This document shows positions 42,301 to 52,727 of a DNA stretch of 62,440 nucleotides, one piece after another. A program made the translations under genes and the position numbers. Within the stretch, counting starts at the first letter, position 1. Each line of letters begins with the position of its first letter. Source of the stretch: Virgibacillus dokdonensis (GTDB lineage: Bacteria > Bacillota > Bacilli > Bacillales > Amphibacillaceae); assembly GCF_900166595.1 (NCBI RefSeq), contig NZ_LT745751.1, positions 1-62,440 of the forward strand, read 5' to 3'. The notes beneath the pieces were generated by a model. It worked only from the letters and a program-made list of their open reading frames with translations. It did no database searches and was not told where the DNA came from.

Positions 42301-42690
42301 ATGTCAATTGAAGTAGGCAGCAAGCTGCAGGGTAAGGTAACTGGTATCACTAATTTTGGAGCCTTTGTAGAAATCGAAAGAGGAACAACCGGACTTGTTC
42401 ATATTAGTGAGGTTGCCGACAACTATGTGAAAGACATTAATGAACATCTTTCTGTTGGCGATGAAGTAAAGGTGAAAGTCATTAACGTAGAGAAGGACGG
42501 AAAAATTGGTCTATCGATTAAAAAAGCGGTAGATAAGCCAAAACCAAAACGTCAACGAGATAACCGTGAACGGGTTGAATCTTTTGAGTCAAAAATGAAT
42601 CGTTTTTTAAAAGACTCTGAAGATCGCCTTGCCTCTTTGAAGAAGCACACGGAATCCAAACGCGGGGGTCGAGGTGCTAAAAGGGGATAG
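42301..42690 (+). CDS. yabR: S1-domain RNA-binding protein YabR
   Basis: 129 residues. One S1/OB domain at residues 1-75 (SKLQGKVTGITNFGAFVEIERGTTGLVHISEVA; GDEVKVKVINVEKDGKIGLSIKKA), followed by a basic low-complexity tail ending RGGRGAKRG. General RNA-binding, perhaps ribosome-associated. The ATG at 42301 follows AAGGAGGAG. Confidence 0.93.
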   Translation: MSIEVGSKLQGKVTGITNFGAFVEIERGTTGLVHISEVADNYVKDINEHLSVGDEVKVKVINVEKDGKIGLSIKKAVDKPKPKRQRDNRERVESFESKMNRFLKDSEDRLASLKKHTESKRGGRGAKRG

Positions 42691-42770
42691 CAGTTGCTGT
42701 CTAAAAAAGATAATGCTCTATAAATAAAATTTATTCTGAATGCGTACCTTAAATGCAAAGTGGAATACAC

Positions 42771-42818
42771 GGCGCCTTTTGTTACCTGTTATTAGTTGTC
42801 GAAAAAGGCGCTTTTGCT
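42771..42818 (+). terminator. Terminator of yabR
   Basis: GGCGCCTTTT and AAAAAGGCGC pair around a loop of about 20 nt, followed by TTTTG. Confidence 0.7.
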
Positions 42819-42823
42819 ATACG

Positions 42824-42864
42824 AAAAAAACAGAGATTAACGTTGAGTTAATCTCTGTTTTTTT
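42824..42864 (-). terminator. Bidirectional terminator next to tRNA-Met
   Basis: AACAGAGATTAAC and GTTAATCTCTGTT form a 13-bp stem with a 5-nt loop. A7 before and T7 after make it work on both strands; on the minus strand it ends the tRNA-Met transcript. Confidence 0.88.
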
Positions 42865-42900
42865 ATCGTTTTGATATTTGTTACATCATTATTATTTTAA

Positions 42901-42974
42901 TGGCGGTGGAGGGGATCGAACCCCCGACCTCACGGGTATGAACCGTACGCTCTCGCCAGCTGAGCTACACCGCC
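42901..42974 (-). tRNA. tRNA-Met (CAT)
   Basis: The minus strand reads GGCGGTG for the acceptor arm, GCTC...GAGC for the D arm, the anticodon loop TTCATAC with CAT, and GGGGGTTCGATCCCC for the T arm, closing with CACCGCC and discriminator A. CCA is not encoded. The length is 74 nt. A tRNA-Met/Glu pair lies at this place in B. subtilis; here only tRNA-Met is seen, and on the opposite strand. I cannot tell initiator from elongator with certainty; the paired first base suggests elongator. Confidence 0.95.
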
Positions 42975-43037
42975 AAATAAGTCAACATGGAATATAATAC
43001 AGCAGGTTCGTCTCTCTGTCAACTCCTTTTTTAAAAA

Positions 43038-43302
43038 GATAAGAAAGGATAAAAATTAGATGCTTTGGTATAAGGAAATAACAGAATAAGCCACGTCCGG
43101 CTTAAGCGCCCAGAAACTAGGCGATTTCACGAAGTCTCCCTACGATAAGCCACCATCGGTTCGTGCTAAATAGGAAGGCCGACTAAAAACGGGCTTGCCA
43201 GAGGGCGCCGGCATACGCCTGTTTTAGTGGCATGATTCCTAAAACTTTAGTTGATTCGTTCCACTGCTACGTTGCTAAACGAGCGCCCTGAGCCTTTGTT
43301 CT
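43038..43302 (+). repeat. Family A dispersed repeat, copy A7
   Basis: GATAAGAAAGGATAAAAATTAG to GAGCCTTTGTTC. Full length; the left part resembles A6, while the CGCCTGTTTTAGTGGC segment resembles A2/A3, so it combines features of both subtypes. It lies between the tRNA promoter side and spoIIE. Confidence 0.9.
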
Positions 43303-43514
43303 TTGTTTTTACCCATTCTTTTGTGTAACCATCTTATCTCCTATATTTTCGCAAATATTTTTCAAATTGTTACAAGAAGGGATATGTTGTGAATGATTGC
43401 TCTTGTCTTGTCAAAAAGGGTGTCTCCTCCATCAATCATGAATAAAAGCGAACGAAACAGTTGCATTCTTCCTAACGCTTGTTCGTGTTGAATCCTGTTT
43501 AAACCGTAAAAAGT

Positions 43515-43579
43515 AGTCGAACGATTTTTTTACAAGCTCTGAAGTTTTGACAAAAACAGTTCGCATATTGTGGTTAAAT
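43515..43579 (+). promoter_or_regulatory. Probable Spo0A-controlled spoIIE promoter
   Basis: TTGACA (43547-43552) and TTAAAT (43574-43579) are separated by 21 bp, the unusual spacing known for B. subtilis spoIIE. Spo0A-box-like AGTCGAA (43515-43521) and TTTGACAAA (overlapping the -35, one mismatch from TTCGACAAA) fit activation by Spo0A-P. Confidence 0.6.
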
Positions 43580-43606
43580 ATGATTTACAGAGAGGGAGTG
43601 GTGGTT

Positions 43607-46057
43607 ATGATGGAATCAATGTCAAGGTTACAGCCTAAAGCACTAATAGCTCAACAGGCAAGTCAGTGGGACAAGCTGAGGAGTCTACTTTACGCAAAGC
43701 TGAAAATGGTTTTAGTGGATAGAGGCTGGTTATTTTACATGATTGGGTTTTTATTAGGCCGGGCAGTTATTTTATCAGCTGTTTCGCCATTTGCGGTAGC
43801 TTTCTTAGCGACGATGTGGCTTGTCTATAAGGAAAAAGCGGCTAAAGCTATGATAGCCGTACTAATAGGTGCTTTGAGCTATTCTGTAGACCATGGAATT
43901 TTTACAGCTTTAGGGTTATTTGTTTTTCTGTTTTTAGCAGGACTATTTAAACAAGCAAAAAATCAACAGTTACTCATACCGTTTTTTGTATTTCTTGCTT
44001 CTGTAAGTACACGAATTTTTCAATATTCGATAGAACAGCAGTTGGCAGCATATGAATGGATGCTTGTGTTCGTAGAAGGGGTGTTAGGGACGGTTCTCGT
44101 TTTAATATTTATGCAGAGTATGCCGTTATTATCACCAAAAAGGTATAATCCAGCGTTAAAAAACGAAGAAATTGTCTGTATGATTATTCTCCTTGCTTCC
44201 ATTCTTACAGGAACGATTGGTTGGACGCTTTATGGAGCAGCTGTGGAGCAGGTACTCGCTCGTTATTTTGTACTTATTCTTGCTTTTGTTGGTGGAGCAG
44301 CTGTAGGATCGACGGTTGGAGTGGTAACAGGATTGATTTTGTCACTTGCCAATGTTGCCAATTTATATCAAATGAGTCTATTAGCATTTTCAGGACTTTT
44401 AGGAGGATTATTAAAAGAGGGAAAAAAACCTGGTGTAGCCATTGGGTTATTTGTTGGAACGTTCTTAATTGGTATTTATGGGAATATGACAGCGCTTATC
44501 CCTTCCATCATAGAGACGTCGATGGCAGTTGTCCTCTTTCTACTTACACCAGCAGGCTGGTTTAAAAAGCTGTCTCGGCTTATTCCAGGGACGGAGGAGT
44601 ATACAAATGAACAAGAACAATATTTACAAAAAGTTCGCAACGTAACAGCCCAACGGGTGGAGCAGTTTTCTGGTGTTTTTCAAGCGTTATCGAATAGTTT
44701 TGCAAGTGCCGATTCGCATTTAGAAGATGAGCAGGAGATAAGGCGAGAAACGGACTATTTTCTAAGTCAAGTTACGGAAAAATCATGTCAGAATTGTTTT
44801 ATGAAAGAAAGGTGCTGGCAAAAGGAGTTTGATAAAACGTACAGCTTAATGGAATTGCTAAAGGAAGGGTTACAAGAAGGAGGGAAACCGCCAAAAACAA
44901 CCATAAGGGAATTTGAAAATTTTTGCGTAAAGCCACAAAAAGTATTGGATGCCATGAAGGAAGAGGTATCGTATTTTGAAGCAAACCAAAAGTTAAAACA
45001 ACAAGTATTAGAAAGCAAGAAGTTAGTCGCTGATCAATTGCAAGGGGTCTCGGAGGTGATGGAAGATTTTGCGAAAGAAATTTTAAAAGAACGCGAGCAC
45101 CATGAGCAACAGGAAATGCAAATTATACATGCATTAAAGCAATTAGGAATGGAATTAGAGAAACTGGAGATTTACAGTTTGGAAAAAGGCAATGTAGACA
45201 TTGAAATGACATTAACATTTTATGAATATCGTGGGGAAGGTGCCAAACTAATAGCACCTGTTTTATCGGATATTTTATCTGAAGTAATCGTTGTGAAGCA
45301 AGAAGAAATTGCGCCATTTCCAAATGGTTATAGTTACTTGGCGTTTGGAACAGCGCGAGAGTTTGTAGTAGAAACAGGTGCTGCTAATGCGGCAAAAGGA
45401 GGTGGACTTATATCTGGGGATAGTTACACTACGATAGAATTAGGCGCTGGAAAGTATGCGATGGCAATTAGTGATGGCATGGGAAATGGTGCTCGTGCGC
45501 AGGAAGAAAGTGTGGAAACGTTAAGGCTTCTGCAACAAATATTGCAGACAGGTATACCTGAAAAAGTAGCCATTAAATCCATTAATTCAATTTTATCTTT
45601 ACGTTCGACCGAAGAAATGTTTGCAACGCTGGATTTAGCCGTCATAGATTTGCACAATGCATATGTACAATTTTTAAAAATTGGTTCTTCACCAAGCTTC
45701 GTGAAGCGAGGAAATGAATTATTAAAAATTGAAGCAAGCAATTTACCGATGGGGATTATCCAGGAATTTGATGTTGATATCGTTGGTGAGCAGTTGCTTC
45801 CTAATGATCTGTTAATTATGATGAGTGACGGTATTTTTGAAGGTCCTAAACATATTGAAAATACGGATATATGGCTAAAGCGTAAAATTCGTGACATGCG
45901 CACAAACGATCCACAGGAAATAGCTGACTTGATTTTAGAAGAGGTGATTCGTACAAGAGGTGGAGAAATTGAGGATGATATGACGGTCGTTGTTGCTAAG
46001 GTAAAGAAGAATACACCTAGGTGGGCTGGAGCACCTCTCTATTCTGTATCCTCCTAG
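43607..46057 (+). CDS. spoIIE: Stage II sporulation protein E (SpoIIAA-P phosphatase)
   Basis: 816 residues. Membrane PP2C phosphatase that dephosphorylates SpoIIAA to activate sigma-F, and also acts in polar septation. About ten membrane segments occupy residues ~35-330, followed by a central region with CQNCFMKERCW, and a C-terminal PP2C domain (GGGLISGDSYTTIELGAGKYAMAISDGMGNGARA; LIMMSDGIFEG; DDMTVVVAKV). The ATG at 43607 has GAGGGAG 8 nt upstream. Slightly shorter than B. subtilis SpoIIE (827). Confidence 0.97.
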   Translation: MMESMSRLQPKALIAQQASQWDKLRSLLYAKLKMVLVDRGWLFYMIGFLLGRAVILSAVSPFAVAFLATMWLVYKEKAAKAMIAVLIGALSYSVDHGIFTALGLFVFLFLAGLFKQAKNQQLLIPFFVFLASVSTRIFQYSIEQQLAAYEWMLVFVEGVLGTVLVLIFMQSMPLLSPKRYNPALKNEEIVCMIILLASILTGTIGWTLYGAAVEQVLARYFVLILAFVGGAAVGSTVGVVTGLILSLANVANLYQMSLLAFSGLLGGLLKEGKKPGVAIGLFVGTFLIGIYGNMTALIPSIIETSMAVVLFLLTPAGWFKKLSRLIPGTEEYTNEQEQYLQKVRNVTAQRVEQFSGVFQALSNSFASADSHLEDEQEIRRETDYFLSQVTEKSCQNCFMKERCWQKEFDKTYSLMELLKEGLQEGGKPPKTTIREFENFCVKPQKVLDAMKEEVSYFEANQKLKQQVLESKKLVADQLQGVSEVMEDFAKEILKEREHHEQQEMQIIHALKQLGMELEKLEIYSLEKGNVDIEMTLTFYEYRGEGAKLIAPVLSDILSEVIVVKQEEIAPFPNGYSYLAFGTAREFVVETGAANAAKGGGLISGDSYTTIELGAGKYAMAISDGMGNGARAQEESVETLRLLQQILQTGIPEKVAIKSINSILSLRSTEEMFATLDLAVIDLHNAYVQFLKIGSSPSFVKRGNELLKIEASNLPMGIIQEFDVDIVGEQLLPNDLLIMMSDGIFEGPKHIENTDIWLKRKIRDMRTNDPQEIADLILEEVIRTRGGEIEDDMTVVVAKVKKNTPRWAGAPLYSVSS

Positions 46058-46218
46058 TGCCAATATGACACAAATCTGGGGGGGAGGAAAGAAAATGCGC
46101 TTACGGCTTGCTGCTGCTTCCTAACATTGCCTTCCATCTATCATAATCGCTAGCCATTTATGTATAGAGAAGCGGAAAGATGGCGATGATGGTACTGAAA
46201 AGTTGGGAGGTAGTTGGA

Positions 46219-46956
46219 TTGAAAAAAGGCACTTTAAAACAAATATTACTTATTACAGATGGTTGTTCCAACAAAGGGGAGGATCCGGTTGCAGTAGCTT
46301 CAATCGCGCAACAACAAGGGATTACTGTTAATGTAATTGGCATATTAGATGATGGACATGCAGAACAAGATGAAAGTTTGCAAGAAGTAGAAGATATAGC
46401 TTTGTCTGGTGGGGGTGTTAGTCAGCTTGTTTACAAGCAATCTCTGTCGCAAACTGTGCAATCTGTTACCAAGCAAGCAATGACGCAAACAATGCAAGGA
46501 TTTGTTAATAAAGAATTGGAGCAAATATTAGGTAAGGGCCAATCCATGGAAGATCTTGAACCAGAAAAACGTGGAGAAATTATGGAAGTAGTAGAGGATA
46601 TGGGTGAGACTTGTGATCTAGAAGTGCTTGTTTTAGTAGATACAAGTGCAAGTATGTATGATAAGCTACCTACTGTAAAAGAAGCATTAATGGATTTATC
46701 CATCAGTTTAAATGCACGAATAGGACGAAATCGGTTTGCCATTTACCGCTTCCCTGGAAAACGAAAACAAATGGAAAGGATATTAGATTGGTCTCCAGCA
46801 TTAGATAGCATTTCTTCTATCTTTCCTAAATTAACAAGTGGCGGAGTCACTCCGACTGGACCTGCTATTCGAGAAGCAATGTATCAATTTGGTAAGAAGA
46901 GCTTACGGAGGGGCTTTAAGTATGAAGATGAACAGCCAGGAATGGAAGAAGCTTGA
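46219..46956 (+). CDS. yabS: YabS, von Willebrand factor A-type protein
   Basis: 245 residues, same length as B. subtilis YabS. The N-terminal LKQILLITDGCSNKGEDPVAVASIAQQQGI and the metal-ion-dependent adhesion motif DTSASM near 155, with SGGVTPTGPAIREAM later, show two vWA-like halves. Role unknown; the link with yabT and spoIIE suggests sporulation. Start TTG at 46219 with GGGAGG upstream. It overlaps yabT by 35 nt. Confidence 0.92.
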   Translation: MKKGTLKQILLITDGCSNKGEDPVAVASIAQQQGITVNVIGILDDGHAEQDESLQEVEDIALSGGGVSQLVYKQSLSQTVQSVTKQAMTQTMQGFVNKELEQILGKGQSMEDLEPEKRGEIMEVVEDMGETCDLEVLVLVDTSASMYDKLPTVKEALMDLSISLNARIGRNRFAIYRFPGKRKQMERILDWSPALDSISSIFPKLTSGGVTPTGPAIREAMYQFGKKSLRRGFKYEDEQPGMEEA

Positions 46957-47866
46957 TAATGACATTCGTCCAGGGATAAAGCTGCGCGGCAAATGGCATG
47001 GAAAAACATATCTTATTCAAAGAAAGCTTGGCGCTGGAGCCATTGGCGTTGTATATCTTTGTGTTTCTAATGGGAAGCAGGCCGCATTAAAAATTAGTGA
47101 TAAACGTTCATCTATGACGGTAGAAGTAAATGTACTTCGGTCATTGGCAAAGGTCCAAGGAAATCGGCTTGGGCCTTCTTTATTAGATGTAGATGATTGG
47201 GCGTCACCACAAGGAATATGCTATTCTTTTTATGTGATGGAATATTTGCACGGAGAGCCACTAATTAGCTACGTTCAGCGAAGGGGACAAGCATGGATTG
47301 GTGTTTTTATGCTACAACTTTTAGATGCTTTACAAGAATTGCATCAAAGCGGTTGGGTGTTTGGGGATTTAAAAGCTGATAACTTGCTTGTTGTCTCCTC
47401 TCCTCCAAAAGTTCGTTGGGTTGATGTTGGTGGAACAACCCAAATAGGGAGATCCATTAAGGAGTACACAGAATTTTATGATCGTGGCTATTGGGGCTTA
47501 GGGACTAGAAAAGCAGAGGCAAGCTATGACTTATTTGCGTTTACAATGGTTTTTTTACATGTATATTATCCAAATCAATTTGCAAAAGAATCCTCTCCAC
47601 AAAAACAGTTGTTTCGCAAAATTGATAGTGTAAAAGAGCTAGCACCGTATCGTATGGTTTTAAAGAAAGCGCTTGTTGGAAACTATCATACGAGTAAGCA
47701 GATGAAAAATGACTTATTAAAAATAATTTATACTACAGAACGAAAAAATATGCGTGCTCATCAACAACATGGACAGCAAACAAATTCATCCTCCTTATTT
47801 ATCGATATAGGAGGCATATCCGCACTGGCAATCATTTATTATGCAGTTTCTTTGCTTTTTCAGTAA
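46922..47866 (+). CDS. yabT: Hanks-type serine/threonine kinase YabT
   Basis: 314 residues. Kinase fold with glycine-rich KLGAGAIGVVYLC, the ATP lysine in AALKIS, the catalytic loop as VFGDLKADN (His-Arg of HRD replaced), a metal-binding region WVDVGGT, and a C-terminal membrane segment (ISALAIIYYAVSLLF). Known YabT is DNA-activated and phosphorylates proteins during sporulation. ATG at 46922 follows GGAGGGG; the open frame begins earlier inside yabS. Confidence 0.93.
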   Translation: MKMNSQEWKKLDNDIRPGIKLRGKWHGKTYLIQRKLGAGAIGVVYLCVSNGKQAALKISDKRSSMTVEVNVLRSLAKVQGNRLGPSLLDVDDWASPQGICYSFYVMEYLHGEPLISYVQRRGQAWIGVFMLQLLDALQELHQSGWVFGDLKADNLLVVSSPPKVRWVDVGGTTQIGRSIKEYTEFYDRGYWGLGTRKAEASYDLFAFTMVFLHVYYPNQFAKESSPQKQLFRKIDSVKELAPYRMVLKKALVGNYHTSKQMKNDLLKIIYTTERKNMRAHQQHGQQTNSSSLFIDIGGISALAIIYYAVSLLFQ

Positions 47867-47931
47867 CAAGTATTGTGATAGGATTACATTATACGTTAAA
47901 AAAAGAATCCGCGTTTGTTGGAGATGGACAA

Positions 47932-49326
47932 ATGGAAGAAAAAGTGCGACAGTTTATGAAGCGACATCAGTTATTCACGAAAGGAGCAACGATTTTAGTC
48001 GGTGTCTCTGGAGGGCCAGACTCTATGGCATTATTGCATTATTTAAACACGATGAAGGAAAGTTGGGGGTTCCGAGTTGTTGCCATAACCGTTGATCATC
48101 AGCTTCGAGGGGAAGAATCATTAGCAGATGTATCTTATGTCAAACATATCTGTGAACAATGGCAAATTGAATGTGTTTCTACGTCTGTCAATGTTCCTGC
48201 TTGGAAACAAAAAAATAAACAAGGAACACAAATAGCCGCAAGAACGTTACGCTATACTGTATTTAAGGAGCAAATGGAGAAGTTTAAGGCAGATTATTTA
48301 GCGTTAGGCCACCACGGCGATGATCAAATTGAAACGATGGTGATGCGCCTTGTTCGTTCGGCTGATGTTCAAAGTTTTAAAGGGATACCTGTTAAACGTT
48401 CCTTTTCTAATGGTTGGATTGTGCGACCGCTTCTTTGTGTAACAAAAGGTGACATATGGGACTATTGTCAAGCGCATCAGATTGTACCGCGACTAGATCC
48501 TTCTAACGAAGAAACGGTATACACACGTAATTATGTCAGGCAGCATATTGTACCAATGTTAAAACAAAAAAATAGCAACTTACATACAACTGTGCAACAT
48601 TTAAGTGAAACATTAGCTATTGACGGCGCTTATATTTTGCAAGAAGCAAAAAAAATGGTAGACGCTGTTGTATGTTTTGATTCAGCAAGGCTACAATTAT
48701 CATTTGAAATTCATGCGTTTAAAACGTATGCATTTGCTTTACAAAGACGTGCCTATCATCTAATATTAAACTATCTGTATGTGGATGTTCCTGACAGTTT
48801 GTCTTATGTACATGAAGAGCAATTTTTGGCATTGATTTACCATCAAACGGGCAATGCACAGATCGATTTCCCCGCTGGACTAAAAGTAGAGAAGTCCTAC
48901 GATCAAATAAGGTGTTACTTTCGTGATGACCTTTCTAGCTCATCATCATATCATAAGTTAATAAGTATCCCAGGGCAAACAATTTTACCTGATGGCTCCG
49001 TGATGTATGCTGAATGCGGTGAAGCGGTAACGGAACAAACGAAGTATAGCCTTACCATTCCCGTTAATCAGGTAGCACTTCCATTACATATAAGAACCCG
49101 AAAACAAGGCGATAAAATGCGTGTAGCCGGGTTAAACGGAAGGAAGAAACTAAAGGATATTTTCATTGATGCAAAAGTGCCTCGTCATCAACGAGCAACA
49201 TGGCCGTTAGTGACAGATAATGACGGGGAAATTCTATGGTTAGTCGGTTTGCGAAAAGCAGCCGTTGCAAAACCTCAGATGAATACCTCACAAATACAAT
49301 TATATTTTCAAGATGGCAACAGGTAG
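47932..49326 (+). CDS. tilS: tRNA(Ile)-lysidine synthase
   Basis: 464 residues. Converts C34 of tRNA-Ile2 to lysidine. PP-loop [25 protein letters not shown] and the C-terminal domain [26 protein letters not shown] are conserved. ATG at 47932 has TGGAG upstream; the frame runs further 5' without a ribosome site. hprT follows after 14 bp. Confidence 0.96.
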   Translation: MEEKVRQFMKRHQLFTKGATILVGVSGGPDSMALLHYLNTMKESWGFRVVAITVDHQLRGEESLADVSYVKHICEQWQIECVSTSVNVPAWKQKNKQGTQIAARTLRYTVFKEQMEKFKADYLALGHHGDDQIETMVMRLVRSADVQSFKGIPVKRSFSNGWIVRPLLCVTKGDIWDYCQAHQIVPRLDPSNEETVYTRNYVRQHIVPMLKQKNSNLHTTVQHLSETLAIDGAYILQEAKKMVDAVVCFDSARLQLSFEIHAFKTYAFALQRRAYHLILNYLYVDVPDSLSYVHEEQFLALIYHQTGNAQIDFPAGLKVEKSYDQIRCYFRDDLSSSSSYHKLISIPGQTILPDGSVMYAECGEAVTEQTKYSLTIPVNQVALPLHIRTRKQGDKMRVAGLNGRKKLKDIFIDAKVPRHQRATWPLVTDNDGEILWLVGLRKAAVAKPQMNTSQIQLYFQDGNR

Positions 49327-49340
49327 GAGGAGCAGGATAT

Positions 49341-49883
49341 ATGCATAATGATATTAAAGAAGTGTTAATATCACAGGAGGAAATTGCAAATAAGTGTAAA
49401 GAATTAGGGGAACAATTAACGAGGGAGTATGATGGCAAGTTTCCACTAGCTATCGGTGTGTTAAAAGGTGCTATGCCGTTTATGTCCGATATTTTACGCT
49501 ATACAGAGACGTATTTAGAGATGGATTTTATGGATGTCTCTAGCTATGGCAAAGAAATGCGTTCTTCTGGTGAAGTAAAGATTGTTAAAGACCTTGATAC
49601 AAAGGTGGAAGGACGCGATTTGCTTATCATCGAAGACATTATCGATAGCGGTTTAACTTTACGTTATTTAGTGGATTTATTTAAATATCGCAAGGCTAAT
49701 TCTGTTAAAATTGTTACATTATTAGATAAGCCGACAGGAAGAACTGCGGACATCAAAGCGGACATGATTGGTTTTGAAGTGCCTAATGAATTTGTTGTAG
49801 GCTATGGGTTAGACTACCAAGAGAAATATAGAAACTTGCCTTATATTGGTGTGTTAAAGCCAGAAGTATATGGTGGGGAATAA
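49341..49883 (+). CDS. hprT: Hypoxanthine phosphoribosyltransferase
   Basis: 180 residues. Salvages hypoxanthine and guanine with PRPP. The PRPP motif is [38 protein letters not shown] and [15 protein letters not shown] are conserved. ATG at 49341 follows AGGAGGAGC. The tilS-hprT pair is conserved widely. Confidence 0.97.
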   Translation: MHNDIKEVLISQEEIANKCKELGEQLTREYDGKFPLAIGVLKGAMPFMSDILRYTETYLEMDFMDVSSYGKEMRSSGEVKIVKDLDTKVEGRDLLIIEDIIDSGLTLRYLVDLFKYRKANSVKIVTLLDKPTGRTADIKADMIGFEVPNEFVVGYGLDYQEKYRNLPYIGVLKPEVYGGE

Positions 49884-50292
49884 AAATTTACCACCAAAGT
49901 AGTTGTAGCATAGGAAGATTTAGACAAGGTTACGTAGTGTACAACAATACCAAATGCTTGAATGGATCTACGAATAGGAAACCATGATGGTTTGTAGTTA
50001 GTTAGCTGTTAAGTTTTTGAAAAATTTGCAGACAAATGTCTTTCTTTTCTAATCAAACGAATGAAAGAAGTTTATCGTATAAGAAACTACAAATTTTATC
50101 TTCATAAGGGCTTGGCGACAAACCGTGTTTTCTAAATATCTTTATAGTATAAGCAACCAATACAAGGTGACGGTAAACTCCGACAAAATGAAGTTTCCGT
50201 TTATCCTATTTTTAAGGTAAATTAGTTGTATTCCAACTTTTTAGTATGGTACGATGTAATATAGTTTTTCCCCGCTTGGGAGGAGGTAAGCA
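49884..50292. other. Intergenic region between hprT and ftsH
   Basis: Contains family B copy B10 and a B-like fragment at 50145-50175 (TTTATAGTATAAGC). TTGTAT (50227) and TACGAT (50249) may be the ftsH promoter; the match is only fair. Confidence 0.45.
50070..50134 (+). repeat. Family B hairpin repeat, copy B10
   Basis: GTTTATCGTATAAGAAACTAC ... GGGCTTGGCGACAAACCGTGTTTTCTA; the left end is missing or diverged. Confidence 0.6.
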
Positions 50293-52356
50293 ATGAGCCG
50301 GATATTTCGGAATGCAGTTTTCTGGATAGTGATTGTCCTTGTGATTATTTCGGTTATTTCACTGTTCAGTGGGCAAAATGAAGAAGCAAAAGAATATAAT
50401 GTTAAGCAATTTATGGATGCTTTAAATAATGGTGAGATTAAAGAAATGACCATGCAACCAGCTAACGGTATTATTCGTTACGAAGGTGTATTAGAAGACG
50501 AAGAAAAGCCGTTTGTTGCGCAAGTTCCAGATAATACAGATATTATTTCTTCCATTACGGAACAAGCAAATGAACAAAGTGACCTTTTTGTAGAAGAAGA
50601 AGAGCAACCGAGTATGTGGGTAACGCTTTTAACTACAATGATTCCGTTTTTAATCATTGGACTTCTCTTTTTCTTTATACTTAGTCAAGCCCAAGGTGGA
50701 GGCGGCGGCGGTCGCGTTATGAACTTTGGGAAGAGTAAGGCAAAAATGTATAGTGAAGATAAAAAGAAAGTTCGCTTTAAAGATGTAGCGGGTGCTGATG
50801 AAGAGAAACAAGAACTAGTAGAGGTAGTTGACTTTCTAAAAGATCCAAGAAAATTCTCTGCTGTTGGTGCTAGAATTCCGAAAGGTGTACTTTTAGTGGG
50901 ACCTCCAGGAACTGGTAAAACATTATTAGCACGTGCCGTAGCAGGAGAAGCTGGTACACCCTTTTTCTCTATAAGTGGTTCAGACTTTGTGGAGATGTTT
51001 GTTGGTGTTGGTGCTTCGCGTGTACGTGATTTGTTTGAAAACGCAAAAAAGAATGCTCCTTGTATCATTTTTATAGACGAAATAGACGCAGTTGGTAGAC
51101 AGCGTGGAGCGGGCCTTGGCGGTGGTCATGATGAGCGTGAACAAACTTTAAACCAATTGCTTGTAGAGATGGATGGTTTTGGTGCTAACGAAGGGATTAT
51201 CATTATGGCAGCAACGAACCGTGCTGACATTTTAGATCCTGCTTTATTACGACCAGGCCGTTTTGATCGACAAATTATGGTAGACCGTCCAGATGTGAAG
51301 GGACGTAAAGAGGTTTTAGAAGTACATGCTAGAAACAAGCCGCTAGCGGAGGATGTTGATTTAAAAACAATTGCTATGCGTACGCCTGGTTTTTCAGGTG
51401 CTGATTTGGAGAACTTACTAAATGAAGCAGCATTAGTAGCAGCAAGACGAGACAGTAATAAAATTGAAATGCTTGATGTGGATGAAGCAATAGACCGCGT
51501 TATTGCGGGACCTGCTAAGAAAAGCAGAGTGATTTCTGAAAAAGAGCGAGACATTGTAGCGTATCATGAAAGTGGGCATACCGTTATCGGAATGGTTTTA
51601 GATGATGCGGATATCGTTCATAAGGTTACCATTGTACCACGTGGCCAAGCGGGCGGTTATGCGGTCATGTTACCTAAGGAAGACCGTTACTTTATGACGA
51701 AACCAGAGCTTTTTGACAAAATAACAGGTCTTTTGGGTGGTCGTGTAGCGGAAGAAGTTATCTTCGGAGAAGTAAGTACTGGAGCTCATAACGACTTTCA
51801 GCGAGCAACAGCTATCGCTCGTAAGATGATTACCGAGTACGGTATGAGTGATCGGATTGGACCTTTACAGTTTACTTCTGGCGGTGGTCAAGTATTTTTA
51901 GGTCGCGATCTTAGCAATGATCAACAGTATAGTGATGCAATAGCGCACGAGATTGATCAAGAAATGCAAAACTTTATTAATTACTGTTATGATCGTGCGA
52001 AAGCAATTCTTACCGAGCATAAAGATAAGCTTGAATTGATTGCTAAAACTTTACTTGAAGTGGAAACACTAGATGCAAAACAAATAAAATCATTATTTGA
52101 AAAAGGCGTCCTTCCTGAACCGGAAGAAGATGATATGAAAGTGAATATTAAACCAAAAGATGAAGCGCCAGAGACGTATGAACAGGCAAAGGAAAAAGCA
52201 CTAAATAAACAACAAGAGAAAAAAGAAGATATCACAACGGATAATAAGCCACCTACACGTCCTAATGATGATACAACATCAAAAGAGCAAAAACCTTCAT
52301 CTTTGGATGAAATAACAACGGACAATAAACCTTCATCAGAAGATGATGAAAAGTAA
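50293..52356 (+). CDS. ftsH: ATP-dependent zinc metalloprotease FtsH
   Basis: 687 residues. Membrane-anchored AAA protease. Two membrane segments ([38 protein letters not shown]), Walker [11 protein letters not shown], Walker [14 protein letters not shown] region and the zinc site HESGH near 426. A long charged C-terminal tail contains a near-repeat ([20 protein letters not shown]) beyond the usual end. GGGAGGAGG precedes the ATG. A terminator follows. Confidence 0.97.
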   Translation: MSRIFRNAVFWIVIVLVIISVISLFSGQNEEAKEYNVKQFMDALNNGEIKEMTMQPANGIIRYEGVLEDEEKPFVAQVPDNTDIISSITEQANEQSDLFVEEEEQPSMWVTLLTTMIPFLIIGLLFFFILSQAQGGGGGGRVMNFGKSKAKMYSEDKKKVRFKDVAGADEEKQELVEVVDFLKDPRKFSAVGARIPKGVLLVGPPGTGKTLLARAVAGEAGTPFFSISGSDFVEMFVGVGASRVRDLFENAKKNAPCIIFIDEIDAVGRQRGAGLGGGHDEREQTLNQLLVEMDGFGANEGIIIMAATNRADILDPALLRPGRFDRQIMVDRPDVKGRKEVLEVHARNKPLAEDVDLKTIAMRTPGFSGADLENLLNEAALVAARRDSNKIEMLDVDEAIDRVIAGPAKKSRVISEKERDIVAYHESGHTVIGMVLDDADIVHKVTIVPRGQAGGYAVMLPKEDRYFMTKPELFDKITGLLGGRVAEEVIFGEVSTGAHNDFQRATAIARKMITEYGMSDRIGPLQFTSGGGQVFLGRDLSNDQQYSDAIAHEIDQEMQNFINYCYDRAKAILTEHKDKLELIAKTLLEVETLDAKQIKSLFEKGVLPEPEEDDMKVNIKPKDEAPETYEQAKEKALNKQQEKKEDITTDNKPPTRPNDDTTSKEQKPSSLDEITTDNKPSSEDDEK

Positions 52357-52359
52357 CCG

Positions 52360-52406
52360 GAACAACTCCCTGCTATAACTTTGGTTAAAGTGGGGAGTTG
52401 TTTTAT
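52360..52406 (+). terminator. Terminator of ftsH
   Basis: AACAACTCCC and GGGGAGTTGTT pair around an A+T-rich loop, followed by TTTAT. Confidence 0.8.
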
Positions 52407-52589
52407 GCTATGAGGGAGTATGAGATTTGAAGTATTCAAGCTGGCATGTGGGATACTATCTAAACAAACATGCTAATTAATTAATAAACGCTAGCACTTG
52501 TAAACGGACAATGGAGCATTTTTAAATATTTTAAGTTATAGAACCTCTACATATTCATAGCAAAATAAATGTGGTATATTAAAAATCAG

Positions 52590-52680
52590 TTAGAAAAAGT
52601 TGGCTTGCCAACAAGTCTTTTTGGCGAAGCTATTGTTTTTCTTATACTACAAACAATAAAGTTTTATACTTTCCTATAGG
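52590..52680 (-). repeat. Family B hairpin repeat, copy B11 (minus orientation)
   Basis: The minus strand reads CTATAGGAAAGTATAAAAC ... GTAGTATAAGAAAAAC ... GTTGGCAAGCCAACTTTTTCTAA. The stem-closing pair is G-C here where B7b has C-G, a compensatory swap. Confidence 0.8.
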
Positions 52681-52727
52681 AACAAAGGAACTAGGAAGAG
52701 TTTGAACAAAGAGAGGTTTGGAACCAT

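Noticed and set aside
45424..45903. 159-codon minus-strand frame within spoIIE
   Set aside because: Shadow of the conserved PP2C domain; no ribosome site or similarity.
50685..51554. Long minus-strand frames within ftsH
   Set aside because: They mirror the AAA domain codons and have Ser/Thr-rich low-information sequence.
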